Origin: Pseudomonadota bacterium
GTDB lineage: Bacteria; Myxococcota_A; UBA796; GCA-2862545
Length of the DNA stretch: 64,000 bases
Direction: 5' to 3'
Assembly: GCA_005776945.1 (NCBI GenBank)
Contig: SXOB01000036.1
Location: 1 to 64,000 of the forward strand
Part shown: one piece after another, positions 38,558-48,014 of the stretch
Layout: the number at the start of each line of letters is the position of its first letter
How positions within the stretch are numbered: the stretch's first letter is position 1
Made by a program: the position numbers and the translations under genes
Notes under the pieces: model-generated
The model's input: the letters and a program-made list of their open reading frames with translations, nothing else
Told to the model about the DNA's origin: nothing
Databases searched by the model: none

Positions 38558-40348
38558 GTGAGGCTCCTGGCGGGACTGGCTCTTTGCGCCTGTTCGGCGG
38601 CCGATGATCAGGACACCCAAACAACCCCGGTGCCGACGGACGAGTCGGATTCGTCGCCAAGCGACTCTCCCACGGACGAATTGCCAACGACGGATCTGAC
38701 AGACACCGCGGGCATCACCGATCCCGCCCCCGTGCACGAGGGTCCCATTGGCCGGTTTCCGTACGACGGATGGTCCGCAGTGGATTTTCTCGGGTACGAT
38801 GACCTCGGCGGTGGGATCACCGTTGGCGAGAGCGTCGAACTCGGCGATTTTGACGGTGACGGCAAGGCCGAGATGGTCGTTGGGGCGGGCGCGCTCAACC
38901 TCGTGGGGATCAACAGTGGCGGTTTCTGGGTGTTTCGCTATGGCGACGTCATCGCCAATTGCCCGGTTGGAACCTCGGGCGTCATCGAGTGTGCCCTGGA
39001 GGATCCCGCCCTCCCGGCCTCTTTTTTCGCGTGGGGGACCTCGGAGAAGGCCAGGTTGGGCAGCGCGTTCGCCGTAGGGGACCTCGACGGCGACGGAATG
39101 GAGGACCTGTTGGCCGGCAGTCCCGGCTCTGACCAGGTGCTGCTCTGGTACGGGAATTCAACCCTGACATGGGACGCACCCGACGCCACTTTCAATGGTC
39201 CCGGAATCGGGAGCACGCAAGCCGTTATCAGCGACATCGACGGCAACGGCTGCGACGAACTCCTGCTCGCTGCGCACGAAGGCTCATCGAACCAGGGGCA
39301 CGTCTACCTCTACCTCACGAGCGGCACATCACCGACCTGTGGTCGCCATTCGGGCGTACGCACCACGGGTGAAGGCGCGGCGGGCCCAGACGCCACGATT
39401 GAAGGAGAGGCGAACGATTTCGCGGGCGCCAGCGTGGCCTCTGCGGGGGACTTCAATGGAGACGGCTGGGCCGACATCGTCATCGGCGCTCCTCAGGCGA
39501 ACAAATACTATGGGACCTTTGGGCCGGGGCATGTGACGGTGCTTTACGGAGGTACGGCTCCAGGTAGTCTCGCTGTCTGCGCAGGATGCCTTCTGGACCT
39601 CAGTCTTTTCCGAGACGGCACGCACCTCGGGCTTCAATTTGCCCTTGATGCCGACGACCCGGCGAATGACGACGCATGGCTCGGCAGCAAGGTCCGGGGC
39701 ATGGGCGACCTCAACGGCGATGGGTGCGACGACATCGGCATTGGCGCAATGCGGTCCAGCTATGAGGGCGTCCAGCAGGTTGGGAGCGTATTTGTTGTCC
39801 TTGGTCGCGGCGAATGCACGGGAGCGCCGATGGCGTTGGGATCCGTGCTCATGGATGCCAGCGGCGACGACTTCGCTGTTCGGTTTGTAGGCGACGAATA
39901 CGACGACAAATTCGGTGAAGCGCTCGAATCCGCGGGCGATTTTGACGGCGACGGGCGGGCCGAAATCTTGGTGGGCGAATATAGAGACGACGACGGGGGA
40001 ATTTCGCTCGGCGGCAACGGAGGGGCGGTGCACGTTCTCTACGGTGGATGGTCGGGCTTCGATACCTCCACGCCGTCCGTCGTCATCATGCATGACCTCG
40101 ACTGTGTCGGCGGCGGTCAAGGCGCCGGTCGCCCCCGCAGCCTCAAACTCTACGCGAATGCAGAGAAGGAGGCCTTTGGCAAACACGTCGCCGGTGGACG
40201 GGACGTCAACGGCGACGGGTTCGCGGATCTCCTGGTCGGTGGGCCGAGGTGGGGCTCGCTCGATGGCGACTGCGGCGACCTGTCATGCGACAAGGGGCGG
40301 GCTCGGCTCATCCTTGGCCGGCCCGACGACACCTGCGTCGCCGAGTAG
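38558..40348 (+). CDS. FG-GAP repeat (integrin-type propeller) lipoprotein
   Basis: A predicted 596-residue lipoprotein. The chosen start is the GTG at 38558, giving MRLLAGLALCAC with a normal short signal; an in-frame TTG at 38489 would add 23 residues that do not look like a signal. A Thr/Asp/Ser/Pro-rich linker follows (about residues 14-65). Then come seven FG-GAP/VCBS-type repeats: GDFDGDGKAEMVVGAG, GDLDGDGMEDLLAGSPG, SDIDGNGCDELLLAA, GDFNGDGWADIVIGAP, GDLNGDGCDDIGIGA, GDFDGDGRAEILVGE and RDVNGDGFADLLVGGP. Seven blades make a complete propeller with a calcium-binding D-x-D-x-D-G loop in each. GC content is visibly lower than in its neighbours. Confidence 0.82.
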   Translation: MRLLAGLALCACSAADDQDTQTTPVPTDESDSSPSDSPTDELPTTDLTDTAGITDPAPVHEGPIGRFPYDGWSAVDFLGYDDLGGGITVGESVELGDFDGDGKAEMVVGAGALNLVGINSGGFWVFRYGDVIANCPVGTSGVIECALEDPALPASFFAWGTSEKARLGSAFAVGDLDGDGMEDLLAGSPGSDQVLLWYGNSTLTWDAPDATFNGPGIGSTQAVISDIDGNGCDELLLAAHEGSSNQGHVYLYLTSGTSPTCGRHSGVRTTGEGAAGPDATIEGEANDFAGASVASAGDFNGDGWADIVIGAPQANKYYGTFGPGHVTVLYGGTAPGSLAVCAGCLLDLSLFRDGTHLGLQFALDADDPANDDAWLGSKVRGMGDLNGDGCDDIGIGAMRSSYEGVQQVGSVFVVLGRGECTGAPMALGSVLMDASGDDFAVRFVGDEYDDKFGEALESAGDFDGDGRAEILVGEYRDDDGGISLGGNGGAVHVLYGGWSGFDTSTPSVVIMHDLDCVGGGQGAGRPRSLKLYANAEKEAFGKHVAGGRDVNGDGFADLLVGGPRWGSLDGDCGDLSCDKGRARLILGRPDDTCVAE

Positions 40349-40408
40349 CGACCGGCGCTTGAGCTTGACCCGCCTACCGACTGGGACTACCCACTCCAGG
40401 GAGCGTAA

Positions 40409-41431
40409 ATGGCCATGGGAAGCTTGGTCTGGAGTCTCCTGATCGCGTGTTCAAGGGAGGACGGAGGTGGCGAGCCGACGGATCCTGATGCGAGCCCGAA
40501 CCCGACCTTCGGCGAGGACCCGACATCGTGTTCCGCAAGCGGCTACGTCGAGCCCCCTGGCTGGTACGAAGTCCTGCCAATCGAAGAGATTACGAACACG
40601 GAGGATTCCGAGACCGGCGAACGTTATATGTACTGGATCCCCGAGAATCCGGTCGCGGCGCTCTGGGTGTTTCACGGAAACGGCGGCGACATCGGAAATC
40701 TCCAGCAATTGGAGTACCACCGCGTCTACAACCCCCTGATTGCAGACGGCTATGCAATTCTGGCCAAAGAGAGTCTGGTTCGCGGCAACGATGCCCACTG
40801 GGACTACGAGAAGGGCAGCGCGAACGCCAACCCCGACATGATTGCCATTCAAGCGCTGAGGGCGAAGCTGATCGATGAGACCGGCCTCGAAGAGTCCACT
40901 CCGATGTTCGGCATGGGCTTTTCGGGAGGCGCTGCATTCGTTGGGACGTGGGCGGAACTCGGCATCCGCGACTTCGGCTGGGATATTCGCGGGATCGACT
41001 GCCACAACGGCTCGCCCGCCCTGGAACCCCATCTCGACTCCATGCACAACCACGCTGCCAACGATGACGGCAATTCTGCGATCAGCGGCTTCGAGAGTAT
41101 GGAGGAAAACTACCCAGACAAGTATCATGAGCTCATGATTCATGAGGAAGTTCCCCTCGATCCGCTGCGGATGATGTCTTTGGGGTACGATGAGGCCACG
41201 TCGATCGCAGTGTTCGACGAGCTTGTCGAAATGGAACTGATCGATGAGGCCGGCGTCCGCCTATTCGACATCGTAGACGTCGAGGGCGTACTCAACGACT
41301 ACGAAAATCGCAGCACGGGCCCTTCGCCCGCCAAGGTGAACGGCGTCCTTCGCGTGGTCTGGGCGACCCACCGAGTCAACGGCGACAACAACAAGGCCAT
41401 CCGCGACACCTTCACCTGTCTCAACCTCTGA
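40409..41431 (+). CDS. alpha/beta-hydrolase-fold lipoprotein
   Basis: A 340-residue predicted lipoprotein. A TAA sits immediately before the ATG at 40409, so the leader must be MAMGSLVWSLLIAC, which has no basic residue. After a linker of ~30 residues rich in D, P and E comes an alpha/beta-hydrolase core: LWVFHGNGGD gives the oxyanion loop, and GFSGGA (about residues 169-174) is the nucleophile elbow G-x-S-x-G. A late His in ATHRVNGDNN could complete the triad. The length and the H-G-N-G-G motif resemble secreted feruloyl-esterase or LpqC-type hydrolases. Substrate unknown. It is the last gene of the + strand run beginning at 36117. Confidence 0.75.
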   Translation: MAMGSLVWSLLIACSREDGGGEPTDPDASPNPTFGEDPTSCSASGYVEPPGWYEVLPIEEITNTEDSETGERYMYWIPENPVAALWVFHGNGGDIGNLQQLEYHRVYNPLIADGYAILAKESLVRGNDAHWDYEKGSANANPDMIAIQALRAKLIDETGLEESTPMFGMGFSGGAAFVGTWAELGIRDFGWDIRGIDCHNGSPALEPHLDSMHNHAANDDGNSAISGFESMEENYPDKYHELMIHEEVPLDPLRMMSLGYDEATSIAVFDELVEMELIDEAGVRLFDIVDVEGVLNDYENRSTGPSPAKVNGVLRVVWATHRVNGDNNKAIRDTFTCLNL

Positions 41432-41564
41432 GCGTTGCCGGCGCGCGGCCAACGGTGCCGCCGCGTCCTGATTCCCCTGGATGTGAGACAGCGCCGGCCG
41501 CCAAGTCTGCCCACGGAGCAAGTTTCCGGCGGGTGACGCAAAGCCGTCGAGGCGAGCGGCCTAG

Positions 41565-42122
41565 CTAGAACCCGAGGCCTGCGCTGAAGCCTGCGAACGG
41601 AACGGTCGCTTCGCCTTGGCCCAGCACGTTGGGCGCACCTTGGATGTAGGCGGCGCCGGCCGTAAAGTCTGCGGTCAGGTAGGTGCGGCCCGTGGTGTCC
41701 AGCCAGACGCGGCCCGCGAGTGATGCGCTCACCTCGGGCCCTGCGGCTTCGACCGCGCCGTCCTCCGCGCGACCAAGGCGGAAGCCGGGCTCGTCTCGGC
41801 CTGCCTGGATTTCGGCGAGGCCGGCGCCGAGTGCGAACTCACCGTCGAGGCGTCCGCGGGTGAAAGTCACCGGGGCGAAGCGCCCGCGGAAGTGGGCCAT
41901 GTCGATACCTTCGCCGTCGTGGAGAATGCCCTGGCCGGTGCCACAAGCCTCGACGGACCAAGCGCGCAGCGGGCTGCCCTTGATGCAGACGACGGGGTGC
42001 CCGCCCGTTCGGTCATCGACCCCCAACCGCACGTCGAGAACCGGGTGGCCCGCCACGGGGCGCGGCAATTCGGCGACCGAATCTTGTGCGAGCGCGGCAA
42101 CGGCGAGGACCGCGGCGACCAT
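41565..42122 (-). CDS. small exported protein, outer-membrane beta-barrel-like
   Basis: A 185-residue protein with the short Sec signal MVAAVLAVAALA, which carries no basic residue. The mature part has alternating strands ending in a C-terminal Phe (ATVPFAGFSAGLGF), the signature of an outer-membrane beta-barrel end recognised by the BAM complex. Strands such as VTFTRGRLDGEFALGAGLA, GRVWLDTTGRTYLTADFTAGAAYI and AELPRPV/VLDVRLGVDD fit an 8-stranded barrel. One Cys pair is present (VCIKG, EACGTG). Function unknown. It is the last gene of the long minus-strand run, 25 bp after the dehydrogenase gene. The 133-bp gap to the convergent hydrolase gene contains inverted GC-rich 8-mers (41437-41444 and 41491-41498) but no clear terminator. 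Confidence 0.65.
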   Translation of the reverse strand: MVAAVLAVAALAQDSVAELPRPVAGHPVLDVRLGVDDRTGGHPVVCIKGSPLRAWSVEACGTGQGILHDGEGIDMAHFRGRFAPVTFTRGRLDGEFALGAGLAEIQAGRDEPGFRLGRAEDGAVEAAGPEVSASLAGRVWLDTTGRTYLTADFTAGAAYIQGAPNVLGQGEATVPFAGFSAGLGF

Positions 42123-42147
42123 CGCCCCCCCGTCGGCGCCGTAACTC

Positions 42148-43089
42148 TCAGATCACGTGCGGAATGGGGCGACCGATGACCCACGCCGACAACGCGGCGG
42201 CGACCTCGCTACGAACGCGCTGGCCGAGGTCATGGACGAAGCCGGCTGCGTGCGGCGTGGCCCAGACGCCCGGCAGACTCGCCGTTTCAGCCAGAAGCCT
42301 CCAAGGTTCCCGAGGGTAAACGTCGACAGCGAGGCCGCCTAGACGGCCGTCGTGCAGGAGTCGCATCGCAGCGTCCAGCGCCAGGACGTGACCGCGAGAA
42401 GTGTTGACGACGACGGCGTGGGAGGGAAGGGCCCGAAGCCGGTCGTCCGAGAGGAGGCCTGCGGTGGCGTCGTCGAGGTGGCAGTGGAGCGTGACGGCAT
42501 CGCAGTCGGGTAGGGCGTCGTCGATCGTGCGGGCCTCGAGGTCGGAGGGCACGCCCTTGGGGTCGACGCCGATGACCTGCGCACCGAAGGCCTGCAGTAG
42601 CGTCGCCGTCTTGCGGCCGATCACGCCGACGCCGACGACGGCGACCGTGGCCCCCGCGAGCGAGCGTGGCGCCATGTGCGGGAGACGGTCCCGAATCCAA
42701 CGACCCTCCAATGCCGCGGCCTGGTGGGCCGGTTGTTTGCGGAGCAAGGCCTCCATCGCGGCGATGCACCAATGGGCGACCGGGTCCCGGCGGGCGACGG
42801 GGCAACGTGCAACCGTGATTCCGAGCTCCCGCGCGGCGACGAGGTCGATGTGGTCGTAGCCGCTTGTGGTGGCCACGATCAGATTCCCGCCAAAGCGTTG
42901 GAGATCGGGTCGGGCGAGGCGGGTTCCGCTTGGAACGACGAGGGCACCGACCTGCTCCAGGTCGGGTTTGGCGTTGCCGGGAGCGCTGCGCCAAGCGAGC
43001 CCGAGAGCGGCGGCATCGTCTCGTTCTGCAGCCAGGTCCGCATCTGTCTCGTAGTCGGAACGCCCCCAGCGCAGCACGGTGCGGATCAT
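42148..43089 (-). CDS. D-isomer 2-hydroxyacid dehydrogenase family protein
   Basis: A 313-residue NAD(P)-dependent D-2-hydroxyacid dehydrogenase, which reduces 2-oxo acids to D-2-hydroxy acids or the reverse in the cytoplasm. VAVVGVGVIGRKTATLL (about residues 148-164) is the G-x-G-x-x-G nucleotide loop, followed by the Asp of VIGVDPKG, which favours NAD over NADP. The catalytic residues are intact: Arg in NTSRGHVL, Glu in YPREPW and His in TPHAAG. TTSGYDHIDL is the substrate-loop motif. The specific substrate (lactate, glycerate, phosphonate and others) cannot be inferred. The ATG at 43089 overlaps the asparaginase stop (ATGA), indicating coupled translation. Confidence 0.88.
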   Translation of the reverse strand: MIRTVLRWGRSDYETDADLAAERDDAAALGLAWRSAPGNAKPDLEQVGALVVPSGTRLARPDLQRFGGNLIVATTSGYDHIDLVAARELGITVARCPVARRDPVAHWCIAAMEALLRKQPAHQAAALEGRWIRDRLPHMAPRSLAGATVAVVGVGVIGRKTATLLQAFGAQVIGVDPKGVPSDLEARTIDDALPDCDAVTLHCHLDDATAGLLSDDRLRALPSHAVVVNTSRGHVLALDAAMRLLHDGRLGGLAVDVYPREPWRLLAETASLPGVWATPHAAGFVHDLGQRVRSEVAAALSAWVIGRPIPHVI

Positions 43090-44057
43090 TGGGCCTCCCC
43101 GGCGACGTCCGTCGCAAGCCAGGTGCGTCGAGCCGCGCGGTCGCCGATGTTCGCCAACGCGTGCATGAACTTGGGCACGGCGGCTTCCACGCGCATCCGT
43201 CCTCCGGAGATGGCCCCGGCGTCCCTCAACGCGCGGCCATTGGGGTACAGATTCAAGTCTATGCGACCGCCCGCTTGGCTGACCACGAGGACATCAATGC
43301 CGGCGTCGACGGCTCGGCGGACCGACGGTGCCAGATGGCCCGCGGTGGTGCCGACCCCCCAAGCTGCGAGGACGACGCCGCGGACGGACTGAGCGAGCGC
43401 GTCGAAGGAAGCTGGCGACCAAGCGGGCGTCGCCCAGGCGACGGCAACGGCGGGGTCGAAATCGGGAAGCAGGCGTAGGGGCCCTCGTGTGGGTTCGCGA
43501 GGGCCGGTGCGGAGGTCGAGGTCGAGGCCAAGCCTCCCCAGCGGCTCCACACCGGGGCTGTCGAAGGCACGGTAGTGCTCGGCGTCGAGCTTGGTCGCCC
43601 GCGTGCCGCGCAGGAGCTGGCCGTCGAAACAGATCATGACTTCGGTCGGTCCACAGGTCGCGACCTCGACGGCGTCCACGAGGTTGCGCCGCGCGTCCGT
43701 GCGGAGCGCCGAAAGTGGCCGCTGGGCGCCCGTGAGGACGATGGGCCGATGGAGGCCGGGCAACGCGAACGCGAGGGCGGCCGCCGTGAACGCCATCGTG
43801 TCGGTCCCATGGATGACGACGAAGCCGTCGATGTCGTCGGCGCGCTCGGCGATGCGGCGCGCAAGGGACGACCAATGCCCCGGGTTCATGTCGGAGCTGT
43901 CGAGGTTGCACAGGACCTCGGACTCGATCTTGGCGAGTTGGTTCAGCTCAGGAACGTCTGACAACAGCCGGTGCAGGGCAAGGCCGGGTTCCAGCGGCGT
44001 TCCGCTCATCCCCAGCGTCCCACCGGTGTGGACGACGAGAACTCTGCGCACGGTCAT
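43086..44057 (-). CDS. ansA: L-asparaginase, type I (cytoplasmic)
   Basis: A 323-residue asparaginase that hydrolyses asparagine to aspartate and ammonia. VVHTGGTLGM holds the first catalytic Thr, and VIHGTDTMAFTAAALAF the second Thr with the Asp of the T-D pair. SSDMNPGHW and LTGAQRPLSALRTDARRNLVDAV follow the cytoplasmic type I (AnsA) pattern rather than the periplasmic type II. There is no signal peptide. The ATG at 44057 overlaps the stop of the giant membrane protein gene, and its own stop overlaps the dehydrogenase start, so it sits in a tightly coupled operon with no obvious metabolic logic. Confidence 0.92.
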   Translation of the reverse strand: MTVRRVLVVHTGGTLGMSGTPLEPGLALHRLLSDVPELNQLAKIESEVLCNLDSSDMNPGHWSSLARRIAERADDIDGFVVIHGTDTMAFTAAALAFALPGLHRPIVLTGAQRPLSALRTDARRNLVDAVEVATCGPTEVMICFDGQLLRGTRATKLDAEHYRAFDSPGVEPLGRLGLDLDLRTGPREPTRGPLRLLPDFDPAVAVAWATPAWSPASFDALAQSVRGVVLAAWGVGTTAGHLAPSVRRAVDAGIDVLVVSQAGGRIDLNLYPNGRALRDAGAISGGRMRVEAAVPKFMHALANIGDRAARRTWLATDVAGEAQ

Positions 44058-47000
44058 GGCTGGGCGGCCTCGGGGGGAGCCGGCGGCCGCGACGGCGTCG
44101 GCAGGCGAAACCAGCCGCCGGTGGCGGCCGCACGCCAGGCGTCGGGAAGCCAGGTGACGAGTAGCCAAGAGAGCCACAGGGCCCAGAGCAGGTGCACGAC
44201 CCGCCAGGTCCAGAGGGGGAGCCAGACCATCCAGGCCACGGGCATGGCGCTTTCGGTGCGATCGGCCGTCCACTTGAACCACGTCGCGTGGCTGCCGTTT
44301 CCGGCGACCTGCAAGTCAGGGGTGAGCAACAGGCCCATGTGGATGGCGACGTAGAGCGTCACCAAGGCAGCCAAGGTCAGGCCCGCAAAAGCGAGCTGAA
44401 CCAAGTTGTGGGCCAAAGGCCCATGGTCCGCCATCTGTCTGCGGGCGTTGATGGCGAGCAACCAAAGGACAGGAAGGAGGGCGAGCGGCGCAGGAATTTG
44501 GGTGAGGCCGAGGCCAAGGAGGACCCAGGCGTAGGTGGGCAACGGGTTGTACGGCAACCTGCGGAGGAGGGGGGCCGCGATGCAGACGGCCGCCACCGTC
44601 GTCCACAAGAGTGGCACTGGGCCCCAAGGCGGGCCGCCGAGAGCGACGATGAAGCGGTCGAGCGGCGGGTCGACGGTGACGTTGAGGTTGACGGCCGGTC
44701 CGCCGAGGTCGACGTCAGGCGTGGTGACGTACCAGGCGTTCGTGACGGGTTCGGACCACGCCACGATGAAGTCGTTTGGACCGGGGCGCAGGGGAAGCGG
44801 CAACGTCCCGTCTTCGCGAATTTGAAGCGGGTGGGGTTGGCCCGCCACATGGACCGAGGCGAGCTCGGCGCCCTCCGGCAAACGGATGACTTGCCGGCCA
44901 CCCTGGCTGCTGATGATGTTCAACGTGAGCCGCGCGGTGGCCAGGCGATGTCCGGGTTGGACGGAGAGCTCGGCGGCGCCGATGGTGATCGTCTGACCCT
45001 CCACGGCCGGAGGACGCACGACGTTCAGGGCGAGCGTCTCGCCCGGCCACGGCCGCCAGCGCCGCACCATTTCGCCGTCGATGAGCGACGCAACGGGCGG
45101 AATGCCGGTGGCCTCGCAGCGGAAAATGGGACTGCATCGCAGCGTCCAGGTCTCCCACAGGCCCCCCGCCGCGGGGGAGAGGCTGAGGTCGGGAGCCTCC
45201 TCGAGGTTCGAGGACCACGTCACTTCCGGATGATCTCGGTCGAGGCCGACGGAGACTGCATGGTCTTCGACCTCGATCTCCGACGCCGTCACGGCCTCGC
45301 CTGGCAACAAAGGCACGCGCACTGTTGCGGCCTGGCGCCCCGAGCCCCGCTGCCGGACCGTCGTCGTCACGCGCCAGGGGACACCGATTGAGATGGCGCG
45401 TTCAACCTCCACCCAGGCGGACAGGTTCTCGCTCGACGAACCCCGGCTCCCGGTGTCGGCGCTCCGGGTCCAGGTGAGCGTGCGGTCCAAGGTGCCGTCC
45501 GCGCGCAGGCCGTCGAGCTGCCACTGGTCCGCGGACCACTTCGTAGCGTGAGGTGGCTCAGGGACCTCGAGGACGACGCTGTCGACCAGGGGTAGCGGCC
45601 CAGAAACGACAACTGTGTGGCGTCCCGCAGGGACCCGAAGCTGGGTGAAGCCGTCGCCGCCCAATCGTGCATCCGTCGTGGCCGCGCCGTCCATCGTCAT
45701 CCTGACGGGGCTCCAGACCCGGGCTGGACCCGGAAGGGCCACGGCACCGTCGACGGCCGCGTGGACATCCAGTTCGATGGTCAGGACGTCGTTGGTGACC
45801 GTCAGGCCCATACGGCCGACGTCCACGCAGTTGTTTGTGCAGTCTGGCGCGCGGGTGACGCGGGTCCGCAATTCCGACAACATCTCGTTGGACGGAATGG
45901 AGGCCTGGGCGCCCAACGGCGCAGCCAGTAGGCCGGCCAAGAGCACCACGGGCCAGGCGGCCCGGGCGATGCGGACGGCGAGCGCCAACGCGAGGCCCAC
46001 CCGGGCGAAGGCGAGAAGCGCGAGCCCCATGGGACCGATCCACCACAGCCGCAACGTCTGCTCCGCCGTCACGGGCCCGCGCCAGGACAGCTGGTAGGAC
46101 GACCAACTCCATGTGGGAATGCCGGGCCCCGTCTGAACGACAGCCTTGGGGTCGACGTCGTCGCTGAATTTCTTCCACTTGGTTTCTTCGCGTTGGTAGA
46201 ACTCTGATTTTTCCGCGGGGGGTTCGGCGGACCTCATGTTCATGCCGCCCAACGCCATTTCATCCCCGACGTCCTGAATCGTCGCCTCGAAATTCATGGA
46301 TCCGGGCCAGTCCCCTCCGCCGACGGCTGCGCCCAACGCCGGGTGAAGGGCCGTTTCGATCTGGCCGACCGCGTAAGGGAGGCCCGTCGCGACGAGGGCC
46401 AAGCCGAGCGCGATGTGGGTGGCTCGGGTGGCGCGTTGGGCGAGGACGTGGCTCAGGCTCTTTGCGATGGCTGCGGTCGCCATCCAGACCGGCCAGATCC
46501 ACTGAGGGGCGCCGCTTTCGTGCCGGCCAAGGACGAGGGCGGCAAGCGCGATCGCGGCCCATGGCGGTCCCAGCAACTTCCAGGTGGCGGCGGCACAAAC
46601 GAGAACGAAGAACAGGTCGAAGAGCGTCCACGCGCCGACCATCGTGCCGCTGGCGCTGTCTGCGCCCATGGCGGCAAAGAGACGCCAACCGGGTCCTGCG
46701 TGAACGGTGGCGGACAGGCTGGCGACATCGCTGGACCACCCGACGGCGGGCAGCGTGCTCAGGCCACCCTCGACGCGCGACTCGGCCGCCAGGTTGACGG
46801 CAGTTTGGCGCAGTTCGACGCCTGGCTGGCCCGTCGGACCCTCCGTGACGAGCTGATCCGTTTCTCCGACCGACACGTGGCCAACCAGGAGTGGCGCCGT
46901 TGCGTCAAGTCGCCAAGTCCGACCCAAGGTTCCGGAAAACGTGTCGCGAACGGTGGCACCCTGGCCGTCCAGGTCCAGCCAGATCGCCCGCAACAGCGTG

Positions 47001-47983
47001 AGTTGGTCGATCGGCTCGATGTCACCGCGGCGCAATTCCTCGAAATTCAACCCTCCGCCGCCCTGGACCGACCACGTCGGCAACGTGCGCCAGTCGCTGG
47101 GGACGGGCGTCCGGGTGGGGTCGATGCCCGGGGCACCCGACAGGTTGACGGAGCGGATCGACTCTACCGCCTGGAACGCCCACGTCTCCGTCCCCGGCCA
47201 TGGGGCGGGCAATGTTGGTGCGGTGAGCGCCGCCAGCTGCGTGTCGTGGGTCGCCACGACGACGATGGTGTGGTCGCCGGGGCGAGCCGTCACCACGAGG
47301 TGCCCGTTGGCGTCGAGGTGCGCGGCGACCGTCGCGTCGAGCGAAACCGCCCGGGTACCCGCCAGAAGCACCTGACCGAGGTCGACCTCCCGCGCGCGAC
47401 CGGAGACGCGGGCAGCGATTCGTGTCTCAATCGTGACGGGAACGCCGTCGACGATTCTGCGCATCACGTCGAGTTCCATGGACTCGCCGGCGCGGGCGGC
47501 GCCGTCGACGTTGCCGAGTTGAAGGCCGGTGGCATCGACGCGAGGGAATGGAACTACGTCTCCGTCGATCGACAGGTCCACGCGGGCGACGTCCGACGGG
47601 ATGGCGAGCGTGGCGGGCCGCGACGGCCAGGCCATCCGCGCACGGACGACATGGCTGCCTGCGGGCATTTGGACTTCAGGGCGGCCCCCGGCGTCGCGGA
47701 CGACGGCCGGGCGCCCCGAAACCGTGACGTCGACCGGCCAAGCGCCGGTCTGCCCTGGAAGGGCGAGCCACCCTGGGGCGTCGGCGCGGACCTGAAGCGT
47801 GATGGAGGCGCCGGTAGCGTCAGCGTCGACGGCCAGTGCGCCAGGCCACAAACACGTTCTGGCCTCCCCGGTCCAAGGACAGCCGAGGTCGGTCACACCA
47901 TCGGTCGCCCAGGGAACCCAGGGCTGCAGCTCCGGAGGCACTTGGGCGACCGAGGACATCGCCAACCACCACGCCAAAACCAC
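44054..47983 (-). CDS. giant inner-membrane/periplasmic protein, function unknown
   Basis: A 1309-residue protein starting at a GTG with the signal MVLAWWLAMSSVAQ. The first ~430 residues are periplasmic beta-rich domains. A block of about five membrane helices follows near 435-560 (TLFDLFFVLVCAAATWKLL, WAAIALAALVLG, WPVWMATAAIA, IALGLALVATGLP). Two helices near 645-700 (IGPMGLALLAFARVGLALA, AAWPVVLLAGLLAAPLG) lead to a second periplasmic beta block of ~430 residues. Four helices close the C-terminus (~1120-1290). WWLP-type and W-S-S-Y-Q-L-S-W-R motifs are visible but no known domain. The layout resembles large envelope proteins annotated only as hypothetical in Myxococcota. Downstream it overlaps ansA; upstream is the GerMN lipoprotein gene, 31 bp away. 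Confidence 0.7.
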   Translation of the reverse strand: MVLAWWLAMSSVAQVPPELQPWVPWATDGVTDLGCPWTGEARTCLWPGALAVDADATGASITLQVRADAPGWLALPGQTGAWPVDVTVSGRPAVVRDAGGRPEVQMPAGSHVVRARMAWPSRPATLAIPSDVARVDLSIDGDVVPFPRVDATGLQLGNVDGAARAGESMELDVMRRIVDGVPVTIETRIAARVSGRAREVDLGQVLLAGTRAVSLDATVAAHLDANGHLVVTARPGDHTIVVVATHDTQLAALTAPTLPAPWPGTETWAFQAVESIRSVNLSGAPGIDPTRTPVPSDWRTLPTWSVQGGGGLNFEELRRGDIEPIDQLTLLRAIWLDLDGQGATVRDTFSGTLGRTWRLDATAPLLVGHVSVGETDQLVTEGPTGQPGVELRQTAVNLAAESRVEGGLSTLPAVGWSSDVASLSATVHAGPGWRLFAAMGADSASGTMVGAWTLFDLFFVLVCAAATWKLLGPPWAAIALAALVLGRHESGAPQWIWPVWMATAAIAKSLSHVLAQRATRATHIALGLALVATGLPYAVGQIETALHPALGAAVGGGDWPGSMNFEATIQDVGDEMALGGMNMRSAEPPAEKSEFYQREETKWKKFSDDVDPKAVVQTGPGIPTWSWSSYQLSWRGPVTAEQTLRLWWIGPMGLALLAFARVGLALALAVRIARAAWPVVLLAGLLAAPLGAQASIPSNEMLSELRTRVTRAPDCTNNCVDVGRMGLTVTNDVLTIELDVHAAVDGAVALPGPARVWSPVRMTMDGAATTDARLGGDGFTQLRVPAGRHTVVVSGPLPLVDSVVLEVPEPPHATKWSADQWQLDGLRADGTLDRTLTWTRSADTGSRGSSSENLSAWVEVERAISIGVPWRVTTTVRQRGSGRQAATVRVPLLPGEAVTASEIEVEDHAVSVGLDRDHPEVTWSSNLEEAPDLSLSPAAGGLWETWTLRCSPIFRCEATGIPPVASLIDGEMVRRWRPWPGETLALNVVRPPAVEGQTITIGAAELSVQPGHRLATARLTLNIISSQGGRQVIRLPEGAELASVHVAGQPHPLQIREDGTLPLPLRPGPNDFIVAWSEPVTNAWYVTTPDVDLGGPAVNLNVTVDPPLDRFIVALGGPPWGPVPLLWTTVAAVCIAAPLLRRLPYNPLPTYAWVLLGLGLTQIPAPLALLPVLWLLAINARRQMADHGPLAHNLVQLAFAGLTLAALVTLYVAIHMGLLLTPDLQVAGNGSHATWFKWTADRTESAMPVAWMVWLPLWTWRVVHLLWALWLSWLLVTWLPDAWRAAATGGWFRLPTPSRPPAPPEAAQP

Positions 47984-48014
47984 GGCGCCTCCCGGGACAG
48001 CGGGACCTAACGGG

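Noticed and set aside
36305-38737. An 810-codon minus-strand frame spanning two plus-strand genes
   Set aside because: It crosses the coupled beta-helix and NHL-like lipoprotein genes, both with clear sense motifs, and has no domain of its own.
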